Shown one piece after another: positions 1 to 10,678 of a DNA stretch of 64,000 nt. Each line of letters starts with the position of its first letter. The first letter of the stretch is position 1. This DNA is from Oreohelix idahoensis (Eukaryota > Mollusca > Gastropoda > Stylommatophora > Oreohelicidae), in contig JAMPIV010013754.1 in assembly GCA_024509875.1 (NCBI GenBank), positions 62,001 to 126,000 on the forward strand, written 5' to 3'. The translations under genes were made by a program, and so were the position numbers. The notes below the pieces were generated by a model, which had not been told where the DNA came from, did not search any database, and saw only the letters and a list, made by a program, of their open reading frames with translations.

Positions 1-78
1 ACCTACCTGGGCTAGGGGCATATCCAGAGAGTATCAGGAGATCTTGAAGACGGCCAGATATAGTGCTGCATTCTTCAT

Positions 79-360
79 CATCGCACCAGGTTATAATGAT
101 TGAGCTGACCGTGCCATTTGAATCCAGATTAGACGAGCAACACTCGTTCAAAGTACCCAAGTATAATGATCTGGCCGCGGACTTGAGACGCGATGGGTTC
201 ACTGCAAGGTCTCGTGGCTGCCTCAGTGTATGATCTACTGAAACTGCTGGGGTTGAGGGGGACACTCAAGAACAGGGGCACTTAAGAGGCTCAGCGAAAC
301 TGCGGAAAAGGCATAGTGCTGGCTGTGGAACAACCGCAACGGGCTATGGAACTCGAGACA
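79..360 (+). pseudogene. retroelement C-terminal tail (ELTVPFE family), fragment
   Basis: The plus-strand frame gives IELTVPFESRLDE, then KVPKYNDLAADLRRDGF, then a segment like SVYDLLKLLGLRG. This resembles the C-terminal tail seen after reverse transcriptases in many invertebrate and fish retroelements. The acidic residue plus the later lysine look like the core of a PD-(D/E)XK-type nuclease fold, which is my inference. A stop and a frame change near 285-300 end the readable part, and no RT precedes it in the window, so it is a truncated relic. The family name is not certain. Confidence 0.5.
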
Positions 361-512
361 GTAATTTGTTTTCAACATAGGGGTTACCTTCACAATTACC
401 TCCAGCTGGCAGGAAATAGGAATGAATTTGAAAGCTGCAACCAAGGTGGAGTGGGTTCAATTTTCTGCACTAGACAACAGGAGGCTGGCACTTGGGAGTC
501 ATGACCTAAGTG

Positions 513-587
513 CCCCCCCCCCCCCCAGAATGTAAAGGAGATTAAGGGGCCGAAACACTTGATCGGGGGGGGGGGGGGGGGGGGGGG
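513..587. repeat. poly-C and poly-G homopolymers
   Basis: A run of 14 C (513-526) and a run of 23 G (565-587) lie 38 bases apart. They could pair as a hairpin or form G-quadruplex structures. Run lengths are unreliable in most assemblies. Confidence 0.9.
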
Positions 588-654
588 AACCTCTTCTGAT
601 GATCAGATTGCCTCCTAGTGTATCGCTCTGTAAAAGTTTTCTATCATCTGTGCT

Positions 655-795
655 ACGAGTATATGTAAACTATTGTATTCTCTACTTCTGGCTAGAATAC
701 GGTGCTATATATAAACTATTGCATTCTCTACTTCTGGTTAGAATACCGTGATATATGTAAACTAGTGTATTTTCTACTTCTGGCTGGTAACGTGC
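655..795. repeat. 46-bp tandem repeat, 3 copies
   Basis: Three adjacent copies with a period of 46 share the core attctctacttctggctaga. Copies differ by a few substitutions. Confidence 0.85.
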
Positions 796-1560
796 TATAA
801 GTGTACACACACAATTCTCAATCCCCTGAACCGGGCAAGCCTCAGATGACATAAGCTGGCTATGTCGACCAAAAGTCTGTTAATGCAGACGAAATAAACC
901 ATAACATATTTTTTCTACATTATTTCCGTGGAACACACCCAATCAATCTCTCAACCTGTTTGCCATGATTGCGACCAACAGAATCGTTCCGCTGTGTTGA
1001 TTACCGTCATGTTGTCTCTCTTCCGTGAAGCAACCACCGATGCCAGGTATCGATACGTGCTCACGTGGGAGGCACGCGTACATCGATCTGAGCAAATGAT
1101 CTATCAATACACACTCCGCTACAAATTATCAGCGATTGGGCCAAACTAAAGTGACAGTAACCACACATGAGGTCGTGCTCTCACACACACTAAGCTCTTC
1201 ATGTATACACAAGAAGTCACACATCTACCACTCACGCTGCACAGCTGATTTCCCCTTCCACACAGAATTAAGGGGCCTAGGAAGTACAGTAAATACCACA
1301 TCTACTAAATGTTTCCACATCTGACTCGTCAGTCAGACCAAGTTACACCAGATGAAATCAGACGTGTATCAGCACGTCCAACATTGACCCTATCTTTGCT
1401 CTATTGGTAATCTCTGACCGACTAGTTACTGCCCATGTTGACATTTCCTGCCTCACAAATACATCGTTGTCAATTTCTTGTCTACTTGCATTCAAATTTT
1501 TCGTTTCATTATAGCGTTATGTTTTCAGTGTGCTAAAATATGATATTTCCTGTTTATTGC
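796..1560. other. no recognisable feature
   Basis: Only short chance reading frames are present. I see no domain, repeat or RNA gene here. Confidence 0.6.
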
Positions 1561-1629
1561 TGGCTATGGATAAGAAAACACACTGAGAAATAAACAGCTG
1601 ATCGCCTTACAAGGCAGTCCTTGGTCTAG

Positions 1630-1978
1630 AAACGCCAGGGCAGAAAAACTGAGGGAGCCCAAAGAGTACAAGGAGAGAAGAATAAACAAATGGAGGTCAA
1701 TGATCCAGGACAACCAGGTAGACGCTGGTATGGAGGTCAATGATCCAGGAAAACCAGGTAGACGCTTGTATGGTGCTGACCATGTCCTCATGAGAGATCC
1801 CGATACTATCATCAAAACTGTCATGTTATATCGACTCCCTGAAGAAAGGCTAAAGAGAGGCCGACCAAAAACAAAAAACAACTTGGTGAAGAACAATAAC
1901 GGCTGGGATAAGATTCATAACCAGAGTTGGGGCACCACGTGCAGGGTGGCCACAGACCGAGCACACTGGAAAGAGTGA
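1630..1978 (+). pseudogene. LINE reverse transcriptase C-terminal tail
   Basis: The frame ending at 1978 reads LYRLPEERLKRGRPKTKNN, then GWDKIHNQSW, then VATDRAHWKE and a stop. This is the usual C-terminus of RTE-like LINE RTs: a basic K/R-GRPK block followed by a DR.xW end. The protein upstream is missing or scrambled. A 35-bp segment (atggaggtcaatgatccagg...) is repeated at 1690-1725 and 1730-1765, so even this short tail has begun to duplicate. Confidence 0.65.
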
Positions 1979-2185
1979 TTTCAATAAGTGGCTAACGATC
2001 CAAGAAGAAGTAGAATTTCCCAGGAAGTTAATGTGGTGGTTTACCACGTGACTTCCTTGCTCAGGCACTCACAGACTGGGTCGTGGATACAATGGGATAG
2101 TTGATAAACAGCATATTCATACGAACTCTCTTCTATAGATGCCAAACATGGTCCCTATCTAAAGTACAGGAGAGGAAGATCACAA

Positions 2186-2585
2186 CATGTGAGATCAAGT
2201 ATCTGAGACAAGCTGTAGATCACAAGAGACAGAATGGGACAAGGGGAGATAAGATGAGGTATCTGAGACAAGCGGTGAATCACAAGGGACAGAATGAAAC
2301 AAGGGGAGATAAGATCAAGTATCTGAGACGAGCTGTAGATCACTAGAGACAGAATAGGACAAGGGGAGATAAGATGAGGTAGCTGAGACAAGCGGTGAAT
2401 CACAAGGGACAGAATGGGACAAGGGGAGATAAGATGAGGTAGCCGAGACAAGCGGTGAATCACAAGGGCAGATAAGATCAAGTATTTGAGACAAGCTGTA
2501 GATCACAAGGGCAGAATGAGACAAGGGGAGATAAGATGAAGTATCTGAGACAAGCTGTAGATCACAAGGGACAGAGTGTTAGAGA
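2186..2585 (+). repeat. 60-bp in-frame minisatellite from LINE RT coding sequence
   Basis: About 6-7 imperfect copies share the core gagacaagctgtagatcaca. The unit is 20 codons long, so early copies stay in frame and encode a repeated (I/M)KYLRQAVDHKRQN-like peptide. Two more copies lie at about 2745-2862, beyond an unrelated insertion. Confidence 0.85.
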
Positions 2586-2589
2586 CTTC

Positions 2590-2745
2590 ACCCTACTAGA
2601 TCCAGCATATAGCAAAATAATGAATTAAAAGGCATGATTTATGCCAAATAAAAGCGATTGGGGAGAAAAATGAAGAAAAGAAATGATTCTGCCGTAGGGC
2701 TGAAGGTGTGAGAGATCACACGAAAGAGCATGTCCAGACGTTCTG
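2590..2745. repeat. dispersed repeat, inverted copy at 33005-33215
   Basis: This segment (ggcatgatttatgccaaata and flanks) recurs in reverse complement at 33005-33215 with moderate divergence. It splits the 60-bp minisatellite. It may be part of a SINE or LINE 3' region. Confidence 0.6.
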
Positions 2746-3062
2746 TGACAGCTGTAGATCACAAGGGCAGAATGAGACAAGGGGAGATAAGATGAAGTAT
2801 CTGAGACAAGCTGTAGATCACATGAGACAGAATGAGACAAGGGGAGATAAAAAAAAAAATATGGTGACAAGACCAGAAAAAAAAAACAACTAAACAGGGG
2901 AATAATAGAGAATGGTACGGACACCTGGTCAGACAGCAGATAAATCCACTACCATCACGAGCCTTCACATACACAAGATCTGGCTGCAGGGCGGGGGGCG
3001 AATCTGACACAGAGATGGGCGGAGAATGTCAGAGATAGTGAGGAACGGGGAGGGCGCGCGGC

Positions 3063-3176
3063 CAAGAGGAAAATGGACATATGTTAAAGAGGTAATGAGG
3101 ACATATGTTAAAGAGGTAATGAGGACATATGTTAAAGAGGTAATGAGGACATATGTTAAAGAGGTAATGAGAACAT
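3063..3176 (+). repeat. 24-bp in-frame minisatellite in LINE tail
   Basis: Four and a half nearly identical copies of 24 bp (acatatgttaaagaggtaat core) encode YVKEVMRT repeated in frame. The first copy continues from the LINE tail RPRGKWT, so the unit arose inside LINE coding sequence. Confidence 0.85.
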
Positions 3177-3225
3177 ACGACATAACACTAACACTAGCCA
3201 CAGCAACCCACCTGACATGAGAAAT

Positions 3226-4264
3226 AAAATTGTCTCTCCACATGACGCTTAAAGACACAAAAGACAGAAAAACAAATACCCCCCCCCTTAAAAAATTATG
3301 TAAACGATCTTCAAGCAGATATATCCACTTCTGGCGAACACACGCGATGAGTCAATAACATAGACAGCGACACTGTGGTACCGGGGAGCAAAGAATGGTA
3401 ACAATGTGTCCTACTATGCATGCCGTCAAGGGCGACTAAGGAGGGCTGGGCAAGGAGCCTGTTACCATCCTGTAGAAATTCAAAATCATAAAAACTGCAA
3501 CAAACGCGTGGTGTAGCCGTGTATACCGTGATTTCTTCGGAAACAGGCTATATCCCACTAAAGACGGAAAGAGCACAGATTAACATATAAATTAATATCT
3601 TATGAGAAACAGAGGATAAAAATAACTAAATGACATAAATTTTATTTAGGGTAGAGTCGCTTCGGTTGTGCCATAACTAGTCATGTGATTCCCCTAACCA
3701 ATCATACAGCTCAGATTTTTCCCCGGCAAGAATCAGAACACGGCGCCATTTAAGCAGTCAGAATAAGACAGCGAAGCTGAAAGGACGTGTCTGGCCCAGC
3801 TCTGTATATTTCGTAGTTGAGGAGATCAACTTCACCATTTTTATCAAATGTGTATTCTAGGATACTGAGTGGTGTTATATTTCATACTTTCGTAAGTATT
3901 GAATCCCATAAAATGCATGTTTTGAATAGAGCTCACAACCCTAGCTGCAGCTGAGCTAGGTTCGAAGATTGAGTCAAATTGTAACCTAGTCCTACACCTC
4001 AAAACTTGCTGAGGAAGAATGCCCTTGTGTTGGGACAACATTAAACTCAAGGAATACTTATAATGCTAAAGAAAGCATTGAATCAAGGACTAATCTGAAG
4101 AGATGGGATATGTCGTCTCAGGATGAGTGATAAGAAAATAAAGCAAAGCAAATAACCTAGCGCCAGCGAAGAGATGATTATATATGGTGCTCGTGACCAC
4201 TTCTCTTGAAAAGCAAATAACCAGGGATCATAAACCACTATAAGTCCAACGTCAAATCACGAAG
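3226..4264. other. leader and possible LTR remnant upstream of gag
   Basis: No coding sequence is seen. The stretch precedes a gypsy-type gag. A tRNA primer-like motif, TGGTGCTCGTGACC, lies near 4180-4193 and could be a primer-binding site. If so, an LTR would end just before it, but I see no second LTR copy in the window to prove it. Confidence 0.3.
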
Positions 4265-5365
4265 ATGGACAATTTACTACAAAATTTCCAACAGCTTAAT
4301 GTTGAACAACAGCAGCAACCACAAAACCAACTCGCACAGGCACAACCACTGCAGCCCCAAGTTCAACAGAATATGGAAGGACCCACAATGATAGCGCTAC
4401 AGCGCATTACTGAAACCCTACAGAATGCCGACAATTACGCAAAATTTACTCGTCCGATCCATAGTACAACCGTTCAATGGGGACAAGAAAAAATTCAGAA
4501 GATGGTTGGCTGACACTGACAAATTTGCGTCAATAGTGGAAGCAGCTACGGATGCTGAAGAAAAAGAGGATTGCTTTTTTGAGCTCCGATTCATTAGTAA
4601 CCGATTTCTTAAGAAGGAGGTCCCAGCTTTATCCCACGGAGACTTATGCGTCTCTTAAGAAGGAGCTGATCCAGAGGTACGGCGAAATTATAGATAATAT
4701 GCACGCCTGGTCAGTCCTTAGAAGCATGAAACAGGAAAGAGATGAATCCGTACAGCTTTTTGGGGATAGACTCCTAACATGGCGGAAGAAGCGTTGTGTG
4801 GCGAAGTAACAACCACACCTGAAGAGGAAACACAGCTGGTGGGGATATTTGTTGATGGCCTTACGGCGGACCACTTAAGAATGCACCTGTATAGAAAAGA
4901 CACGAAAACAATTGCTGAAACCATCCAAGCAGCAGTCAAGGAGGAGAATGTCCATAAAAGATTCCATCAAAGAATAGGCAGAGAACCCCGAATCAATCCC
5001 AGAGACTATACTGAGCATGAACCCATGGAGGTTGACCATGCCAGAAGGCAATGAACTCGCCCACGACACCAAGATGATAGGACCCGCAACTATAGACCCC
5101 CCGCACAGAGACCAAATGACGTTAATAATATCAATCCTAATGGATGCTTTACATGTGGGAGATTCGGACATGGTTACAAGTCCTGCAGAGCAAATTACAA
5201 TGATGCACCATTCACAAGAGAGGGCGGTTACCAACCACAACAACCCGCACCACCCCGACGTGATTACACCAGAAATCAGTACACCAGAGGCACACCTCAA
5301 CCCCTAATGCGTCAGGGAAACGGCCGCGCCATACGCTAAGCAGGACCGTTAGTGAGGGCAACCAA
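4265..5365 (+). pseudogene. Ty3/gypsy-type gag, frameshifted
   Basis: The first frame begins MDNLLQNFQQLN with a Gln-rich N-terminus. The capsid-like part then continues in other frames: FRRWLADTDKFASIVEAA, LKKELIQRYGEI, RDESVQLFGDRLLTW and TPEEETQLVGIFVDGL. A CCHC zinc knuckle (C-X2-C-X4-H-X4-C) is encoded at 5145-5186 in a separate frame, followed by a basic tail. At least three frameshifts separate the pieces. Gag would form the virus-like particle and bind the element RNA. The order gag, knuckle, protease supports an LTR retrotransposon. Confidence 0.75.
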
Positions 5366-5452
5366 TGCAGAAAATGGTCTAAGAAAAAACAAGAAACAAT
5401 ACAGAACAGAGTACAACAAGTAGGCCCATCCAGAAAAATACATCACGAAGAA

Positions 5453-5788
5453 ATGTTGAACACGGGAACCAAAATCCATCCTGACCCCAGTTCCTGCATC
5501 ATGTCTATTCAGGGTCAGCAGTATAGAGCACTGGTGGATACTGGAGCATCCATTAGCCTTATTAGGTACCAGCTATTCAAGAAAATTCAACATTTAGTAA
5601 AATTCCAACCGTCCAAAACACATTTAGCTTCAGTTACAGGTCAAAGATTAAAATCTATTGGGACGGCATGGGTAAAATTTTCCCTAGGTGCAACAATGTT
5701 TGAGCACCCCTTTATTATCGCAAAAAATATGGCCAGAAACCTTATCCTAGAGTTGACTCCAATCAATTTGCCTGTTGAAAGTCATTAA
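5453..5788 (+). pseudogene. retropepsin (aspartic protease) of the same gypsy element
   Basis: The 111-residue frame contains ALVDTGASISLI, the flap/active-site DTG-A/S motif of retroviral-type aspartic proteases, at about residues 26-37. A hydrophobic ILEL segment follows near residue 100, where such proteases usually have an (L/I)G-containing motif. A stop comes right after it. No RT, RNase H or integrase follows, so the element is truncated at about 5.9 kb. The active-site triplet itself is preserved. Confidence 0.75.
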
Positions 5789-6050
5789 AAGTTGTTTTCA
5801 TGAAAAAACATATGCTGTTGAGGATCTAGTAATAAAGATTGAATGTTGTGTCGAGAAACTGACTGATCCAAACTTATTTGCTACACTTACACCGGAAGAG
5901 AAGAGAATTTGAACCTGGTACCCTAAATAAAAGGAGAGGAATGTAAACCTCTAGCGGTTAGGCTAGTAACTAAACCTACTCTCTGCTCTATAAGAAACTA
6001 TTGAAGTTATGAGACTGAGAATTTAGAGGCACTGAATAAATAAGACCCCA
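5789..6050. other. degenerate continuation of the gypsy element
   Basis: No open frame. A few residues at 5800-5900 may continue the protease-RT linker, but nothing is diagnostic. Confidence 0.3.
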
Positions 6051-6059
6051 CTGTCACCG

Positions 6060-6440
6060 TGGATATGTCAACCAAAGAACTGATGGCAAGAACCAGACAA
6101 ACGCCAGTGAGACCAGAGATGAGAAGAAGACGTTGGTAATAGATAGGACACATACTGAGAAAACCTGTTGATAACATTACCAGGCAGTGCTTGCTCTGGG
6201 AGCACCAGGCAGTGCTTGCTCTGGGAGCACCAGGCAGTGCTTGCTCTGGGAGCCCTAGGATCAGACAGGTAGATGAAGACTAAAAGAACATATAGAGAAG
6301 AGAACTGGAGACAGACATGGAGGGAAAGAAGAACAGATGGAGAAACTTACAGATGACAGCACAGGTCAGGATGACCTGGCATAAGTTTGTTGAAGGCCTA
6401 TGCTCCGTGTGGAGTTGGGAAGAAGGAGCTAAGTCGGGGG
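6060..6440 (+). pseudogene. LINE RT C-terminal tail (same family as 9314-9658)
   Basis: Pieces read TPVRPEMRRRRW, IGHILRKPVDNITRQ and, later, MTWHKFVEGLCSVW. They correspond to the tail encoded on the minus strand at 9314-9658 (RTLRKPVDRITRQSLFW and TWHVFVEGLC). A 25-bp triplication (6180-6252) sits in the coding sequence. Stops interrupt it. Confidence 0.65.
6180..6252 (+). repeat. 25-bp tandem triplication inside LINE tail
   Basis: Three copies of caggcagtgcttgctctggg plus five bases, at period 25. Because 25 is not a multiple of three, the triplication shifts the frame of the LINE tail. Confidence 0.9.
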
Positions 6441-7240
6441 GGGGGGGGTTGCTTACTCACGTGGTAAAGCCATTTACTGGTAGCACAACCTCAATCTTTC
6501 ATTCCACTCGAATGTGAACGCCACTGTATGTGCTGCTCTTCTACCACGATAAAATGTTTGCAGCCAATTTGCTGAGCACGAACAAGCAGCGAAAGTTCTC
6601 TTATTTAAGCCCCTATTGTTACACTTGTATTCAGCCATTATTGTAACTCCGCCGCGCGCGCATCGATTACGTGAACGCACAATTGAGGAAAGTGATTCAC
6701 TAAAAGTTTACCCACTTTCTATGCGTGTCGCAGCAACGACACAAAAGATGTAATCTGGATCTGGTTGTAGTTGTATAAAGACCAAATCAGCTACAGGGAC
6801 GGCTACTACCGACAACGGGACAGTGTCCTTCATTTAAATAAAAATAATAGTCAGTATTATTATTATCATCACGAGCGAAATGATGAATTTTTGTTTTGTT
6901 TTTTGCTGTAAACCTCCATGGGAATTGTGTATTCTCTTTATTAAACATCCATGCACACTGTATGATCTCCTCAATATCCAAGCACTATTTGAGTATCCTC
7001 GCCTCTTACGGTAATCCCGATATTAAATCCCTACACCATATTGTGTGCATGTTCTGAACACATTTCTATGCTCATTTTTTTTTTTTTGCTTCTGCACTCC
7101 CCCCACCCCCTGCCTGACTCAAATTCTGGGACCTAATGATGTAAACAAACAATACATATAAAGGTATGTTTCTGGCGCTAGTGAGAATTAAGGAAGTAGA
7201 AAACTAGACAACAACAAACAAAATCCAACAACAACAAAAG
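6441..7240. other. no gene recognised
   Basis: A short G run (about 6438-6448), AT-rich sequence with ATT/ATC-rich tracts near 6845-6870, and a T run near 7077-7087. I see no coding feature. Confidence 0.5.
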
Positions 7241-7275
7241 TGATAGGCTTAACCGAAGACTCGAACCTTAGACCT
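7240..7275 (-). repeat. tRNA-derived SINE head fragment (B box)
   Basis: The reverse complement carries GGTTCGAGTCT, close to the pol III B box, followed by taagcctatcact. The same junction (B box GTTCGATTCC, then the same tail) recurs at 14068-14100, so it belongs to a repeated family. Confidence 0.5.
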
Positions 7276-7429
7276 TCCGAACGATAATACCGCCTAGCGA
7301 CGGGCGCGAATCGCGACCATCCCCCCTGCCAACTAAGCACCACCATCTCCAACCTTTTTTTCGTTCGCCCTCACATTGCAGCACAACTATTAAAGCCTTC
7401 GTCACGATGTGGGTTCCTATCTTGCCAGC

Positions 7430-7503
7430 AATACAGACAAAACTGGAGGAACACACAGGTGACAACAATACAGACAAAACTGGAGGAACACACATGTGAC
7501 AAG
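7430..7503. repeat. 37-bp tandem duplication
   Basis: Two adjacent copies of aatacagacaaaactggagg plus 17 bases differ at one or two positions. Confidence 0.85.
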
Positions 7504-7548
7504 AATACAAAAGGCTGCACCAATGAGCGTCATCGGAGTCTAGACGCA

Positions 7549-7580
7549 ACCCCCCCCCCCCCCACACACACACACACACC
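7549..7580. repeat. poly-C plus (CA)n microsatellite
   Basis: About 14 C are followed directly by about 9 CA dinucleotides. Confidence 0.9.
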
Positions 7581-7939
7581 ACCACCAGATCTGGGAGGCT
7601 CCATTTCCAGGAACACCACATGGATTACTCTGAGACAAGCATATGACTACCGGCAGGATCAACCAGATAACTGTCCAGACAGACGTGCGCCTTCTTCCAC
7701 CTCTCGCGCGGGGAGGGAAACAGTGCTCTGTGTAGAGCGGACCCCTGCCGTCCCGGCGATTTGTTCTTGCTTTCTTCGTCTTAGACGAGAACCACTGATC
7801 GCCTGCTGACAAGACGTTACCCTACTCGGAGAGGACGGACCTAAAGCTACACTAGCTTACTGACTGCCGGCCCATGACTCATTACGAGAGTGTTGATTTT
7901 TTTCCGAGACCTTTGTCGAGCCATGATACGGAGATTTGA

Positions 7940-8160
7940 CCAGAGGTGAGCGGCTTTAGAGTCCCATATGAGATACTGCCGTAGGAAGTGAATTGTTAAA
8001 GCCTTGACAATACTAGGTCCAGATTTATGAGGTGAGGTAACCAGTTCCCTTCCTCGCTGTCTCTGCTTTCCCTAACTCAAGAGCAGGATCAGATAGACTA
8101 GGTAGATAGTCAGACAGACTAGGTAGATAGTCAGACAGACTAGGTAGATAGATAGACGGA
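7940..8160 (-). repeat. SINE-body repeat with 21-bp triplication
   Basis: The reverse complement matches the SINE-body family also seen at 21350-21470 and 63340-63490 (cttgagttaggga...cctcataaa...ttaacaattcact). At 8092-8160 a 21-bp unit (gactaggtagatagtcagac) is present three times. Confidence 0.6.
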
Positions 8161-8164
8161 CAGA

Positions 8165-8335
8165 TACAATGGTTGAGAATCGGGCACATAATCCCTTCTT
8201 GCATTCTGTCCTTCCTCTCGCTCATCTTTTATTACTGTTACTCCAGCGTACTTAAAGTATTAATGTAATGGCAATGCAACATTACAAGGTAGTATAACAG
8301 CATACAATAACAATATCTGATCAAAATTAAGAAAT
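8165..8335 (-). repeat. CR1-like LINE 3'UTR copy, one minisatellite unit
   Basis: On the minus strand it contains gcattgccattacattaat, a diverged single copy of the ~37-bp unit (gagaggaaggacagaatgca) and gcccgattctca. This is the same order as the other CR1 3' ends in the window. Confidence 0.65.
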
Positions 8336-9313
8336 AAATATGGATGTGGAATAAGAGCAGCCTAGTAGATGTTACCTCTGTCGGTCTTTCATTTTCACTG
8401 CAACTCCAACCGAACGAGCGGTGGACAACTCAAAATAAATGTTCCAATGTGTGACGAAATGGACGACCTCTATCGATCTTTGGTTCTCTCCGGCAGTATC
8501 GGTACATTTGTGGTACTGATTTTTATTATGTGCTGTCAATTATCGCACGTTTCTTTTTCTCTTTCTTTCTTTCCTCGTTGTTCTCTGCTAAGTAGCAGAT
8601 ATTTGATTTTAATCAAGTCACCCTGTAGGTGATAAATATCACATTTGCAGGAGCGGCTGAAATAATATATCACATTTGCTTGGCGCTACCCAGATTTGTT
8701 GGTTATAGGCGCGGCAGATTAACACGTACATCAGCCAGCGCTATCGGCTTCAATCACAGATAAGACACGGAGTTTGCGCACTCATACGACAGATAACGAG
8801 ATTACTGTCTGTGTGACACATGTGGGCAGACAAGTGTGATATAATCGCTTCCGGTCACTGGGTTAAAAGTAATCATGGATTTATAACATTTTAGACAATA
8901 TGAGTCTACAAATGTGTTTGTGAGAGTGTATGCAAGGCATCAGATGTCCATTTATGGTAATGCGTGACCTTTGCAGGCACGCACCTTATTTCACGTAGGA
9001 CTATTTTGAAATATCACACCCTATCTGCCTGATTTGAAACGATTGGATCTTTCTGATTAGATTCATAACAACATTGAGGGGAATATAGCCTGACTATTTC
9101 GCAGTTTTAACTCACTGTGAATTGCACGCTCGCCAAGACAACACCAGACCTCGCCAGAGTGAAGAATAGATTCATAATTCCTATTTGTTAACCGGACCTT
9201 TTATTGGAGAACCAAATAAGACGTATAAAGCACAAGAACGCTTTACATTTTAATAATAAAACACCGGGACTAGGAAACTGAAGAAACACGGAGTCAGAGG
9301 GGGAACTACTCAT
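8336..9313. other. no gene recognised
   Basis: Only short chance frames. I see no repeat or domain. Confidence 0.5.
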
Positions 9314-9658
9314 TCATAACCCTCCACTCCCAAAGCAGCATAGGCCTTCAACAAACACATGCCAAGTCCTCCTGTCACGTGCCATCATCTCAAGTTCTTT
9401 CCACGTTCTCATCATTTTCACCTCTGTTTCCAGCTCTCTTCTCCATGTGCTTCTTGGTCTACCTCTTCCTCTCTTGCCCTGGGGGTTCCAGAACAAGGAC
9501 TGCCTTGTAATTCTATCAACAGGTTTCCTCAGTGTGCGTCCTATCCATCGCCATCGTCTTCTTCTCATCTCTTGTTCCACTGGCACTTGACTAGTTCTTG
9601 TCCTCATTCCCACGTTGGTAACCTTGTCATACCATTTTAATCCCTCTATTCTACGCAA
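9314..9658 (-). pseudogene. LINE RT C-terminal tail
   Basis: The open frame of 114 codons reads MRRIEGLKWYDKVTNVGM, RRRRWRWIGRTLRKP, KRGRGRPRSTWRRELE and TWHVFVEGLC. This is the GH-L-R / RGRPR-x-TW / DRxxW pattern at the C-terminus of RTE-like LINE RTs. The frame is uninterrupted, but the catalytic RT upstream is absent. The neighbouring plus-strand endonuclease at 9719 is in the opposite orientation, so the two are either unrelated insertions or halves of a rearranged element. Confidence 0.75.
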
Positions 9659-9718
9659 GCACCCATTTATGAAAGTTTGTAGCTTTTTGGTTGTTGTCTT
9701 TGTTGTTCTCCAACAAAC

Positions 9719-10678
9719 ATGGACAAGTCAATTAAGGAAAATAAAACACAGCCATCCAAGACAGGGGAATGTCCTCTCGCAGGGAGGTGTATGATGCAAC
9801 ACAGAGAAAGCCGAAAGGAGTCTGTGTTACTGACTAACCTTCTTTCTTCTAGGAGAACTTCCAGATTTGGCACCTGGAATGTTCGGACATTAAACGAACA
9901 AGGGAAAGTAGCACAAGTAGCAGCAGAAATGAGGGAATATAAAATCGAGGTTCTGGGAATGTGTGAAACAAAGTGCAAGGGGGTAGACAAGAAGAAACTC
10001 ATCACAGGTGAATTGGTGCTGTCCTCAGGACATGAAGACGAAAGTTCACACCACAGTGAAGGGGTAGCTCTTATGTTATCTAAAGAAGCACAGAAAGCAC
10101 TCATTGAATTGTAAGCTGTTGGAACCAGAATAATAACAGCTACTTTTAAAACAGCTAAAAAGAAAATAAATTTAAATGTCATCCAATGTTATGCACCAAC
10201 TAATGACAAAGAAGAGTCTGTGAAAGAAGCATTTTATACTAGACTACAGGAAATTATGGAAAAAGCAAAAAGAAGAGACATCACAATTTTGATGGGTGAC
10301 ATGAATGCAAAGATAGGTACAGTCAACACCGGCTTTGAAGAAGTCATGGGAAAACATGGGCTAGGAATAATGAATGAAAATGGGGAACTATTCTCAAACT
10401 TCTGTGCTTCAAATCAACTGGCTATAGGAGGAAGCATGTTTCCACACAAGAGAATACACAAGACAACATGGATATCACCAGAAAATCAGATTGATCATAT
10501 ATGCATAAACAAGAAGTTTAGATCTTCATTGCAGGATGTAAAGGTATATAGAGGAGCAGATGTGGCATCAGATCACCGCCTTCTGATAGCCAAAGTAAAA
10601 ATGAAACTCAAGAGATATGCAACAATGCAAAATTATAGACAACAATTTAATGTAGGGGGAAACTATGGTCAAAATTAA
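9719..10678 (+). pseudogene. RTE-like LINE endonuclease domain, one nonsense codon
   Basis: This is an apurinic-type (APE) endonuclease of a non-LTR retrotransposon. It would nick target DNA to start target-primed reverse transcription. Motifs in order: FGTWNVRTLNEQGKVAQ (residues about 52-68), VLGMCETK, NVIQCYAPTND, ILMGDMNAKIG, KTTWISPENQIDHICI and RGADVASDHRLLIAK. The final SDH is the catalytic Asp-His signature. A single in-frame TAA at 10112-10114 interrupts an otherwise open 320-codon frame. The frame stops at 10678, just where the linker to RT should begin, so the RT is missing. Such fragments are often annotated as craniofacial development protein 2-like in metazoan genomes. Confidence 0.85.

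Larger units (their letters stand above)
2101..3225 (+). pseudogene. LINE RT C-terminal region with internal minisatellites
   Basis: The start reads INSIFIRTLFYRCQTWSLSK, followed by a CEIKYLRQAVDH segment. This matches the thumb/connection part of RTE-like LINEs (typical pattern: YGCETW followed by EMRYLRR). Near 2905-2990 the coding resembles a WYGHLVRQ segment, and 3045-3090 reads RPRGKWTYVKEVMRT, typical of the RPRGRP...W tail. Between and inside these landmarks the sequence has expanded into a 60-bp in-frame repeat and a 24-bp in-frame repeat. Several stops and inserted DNA (2590-2745) make it non-functional. Confidence 0.6.
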
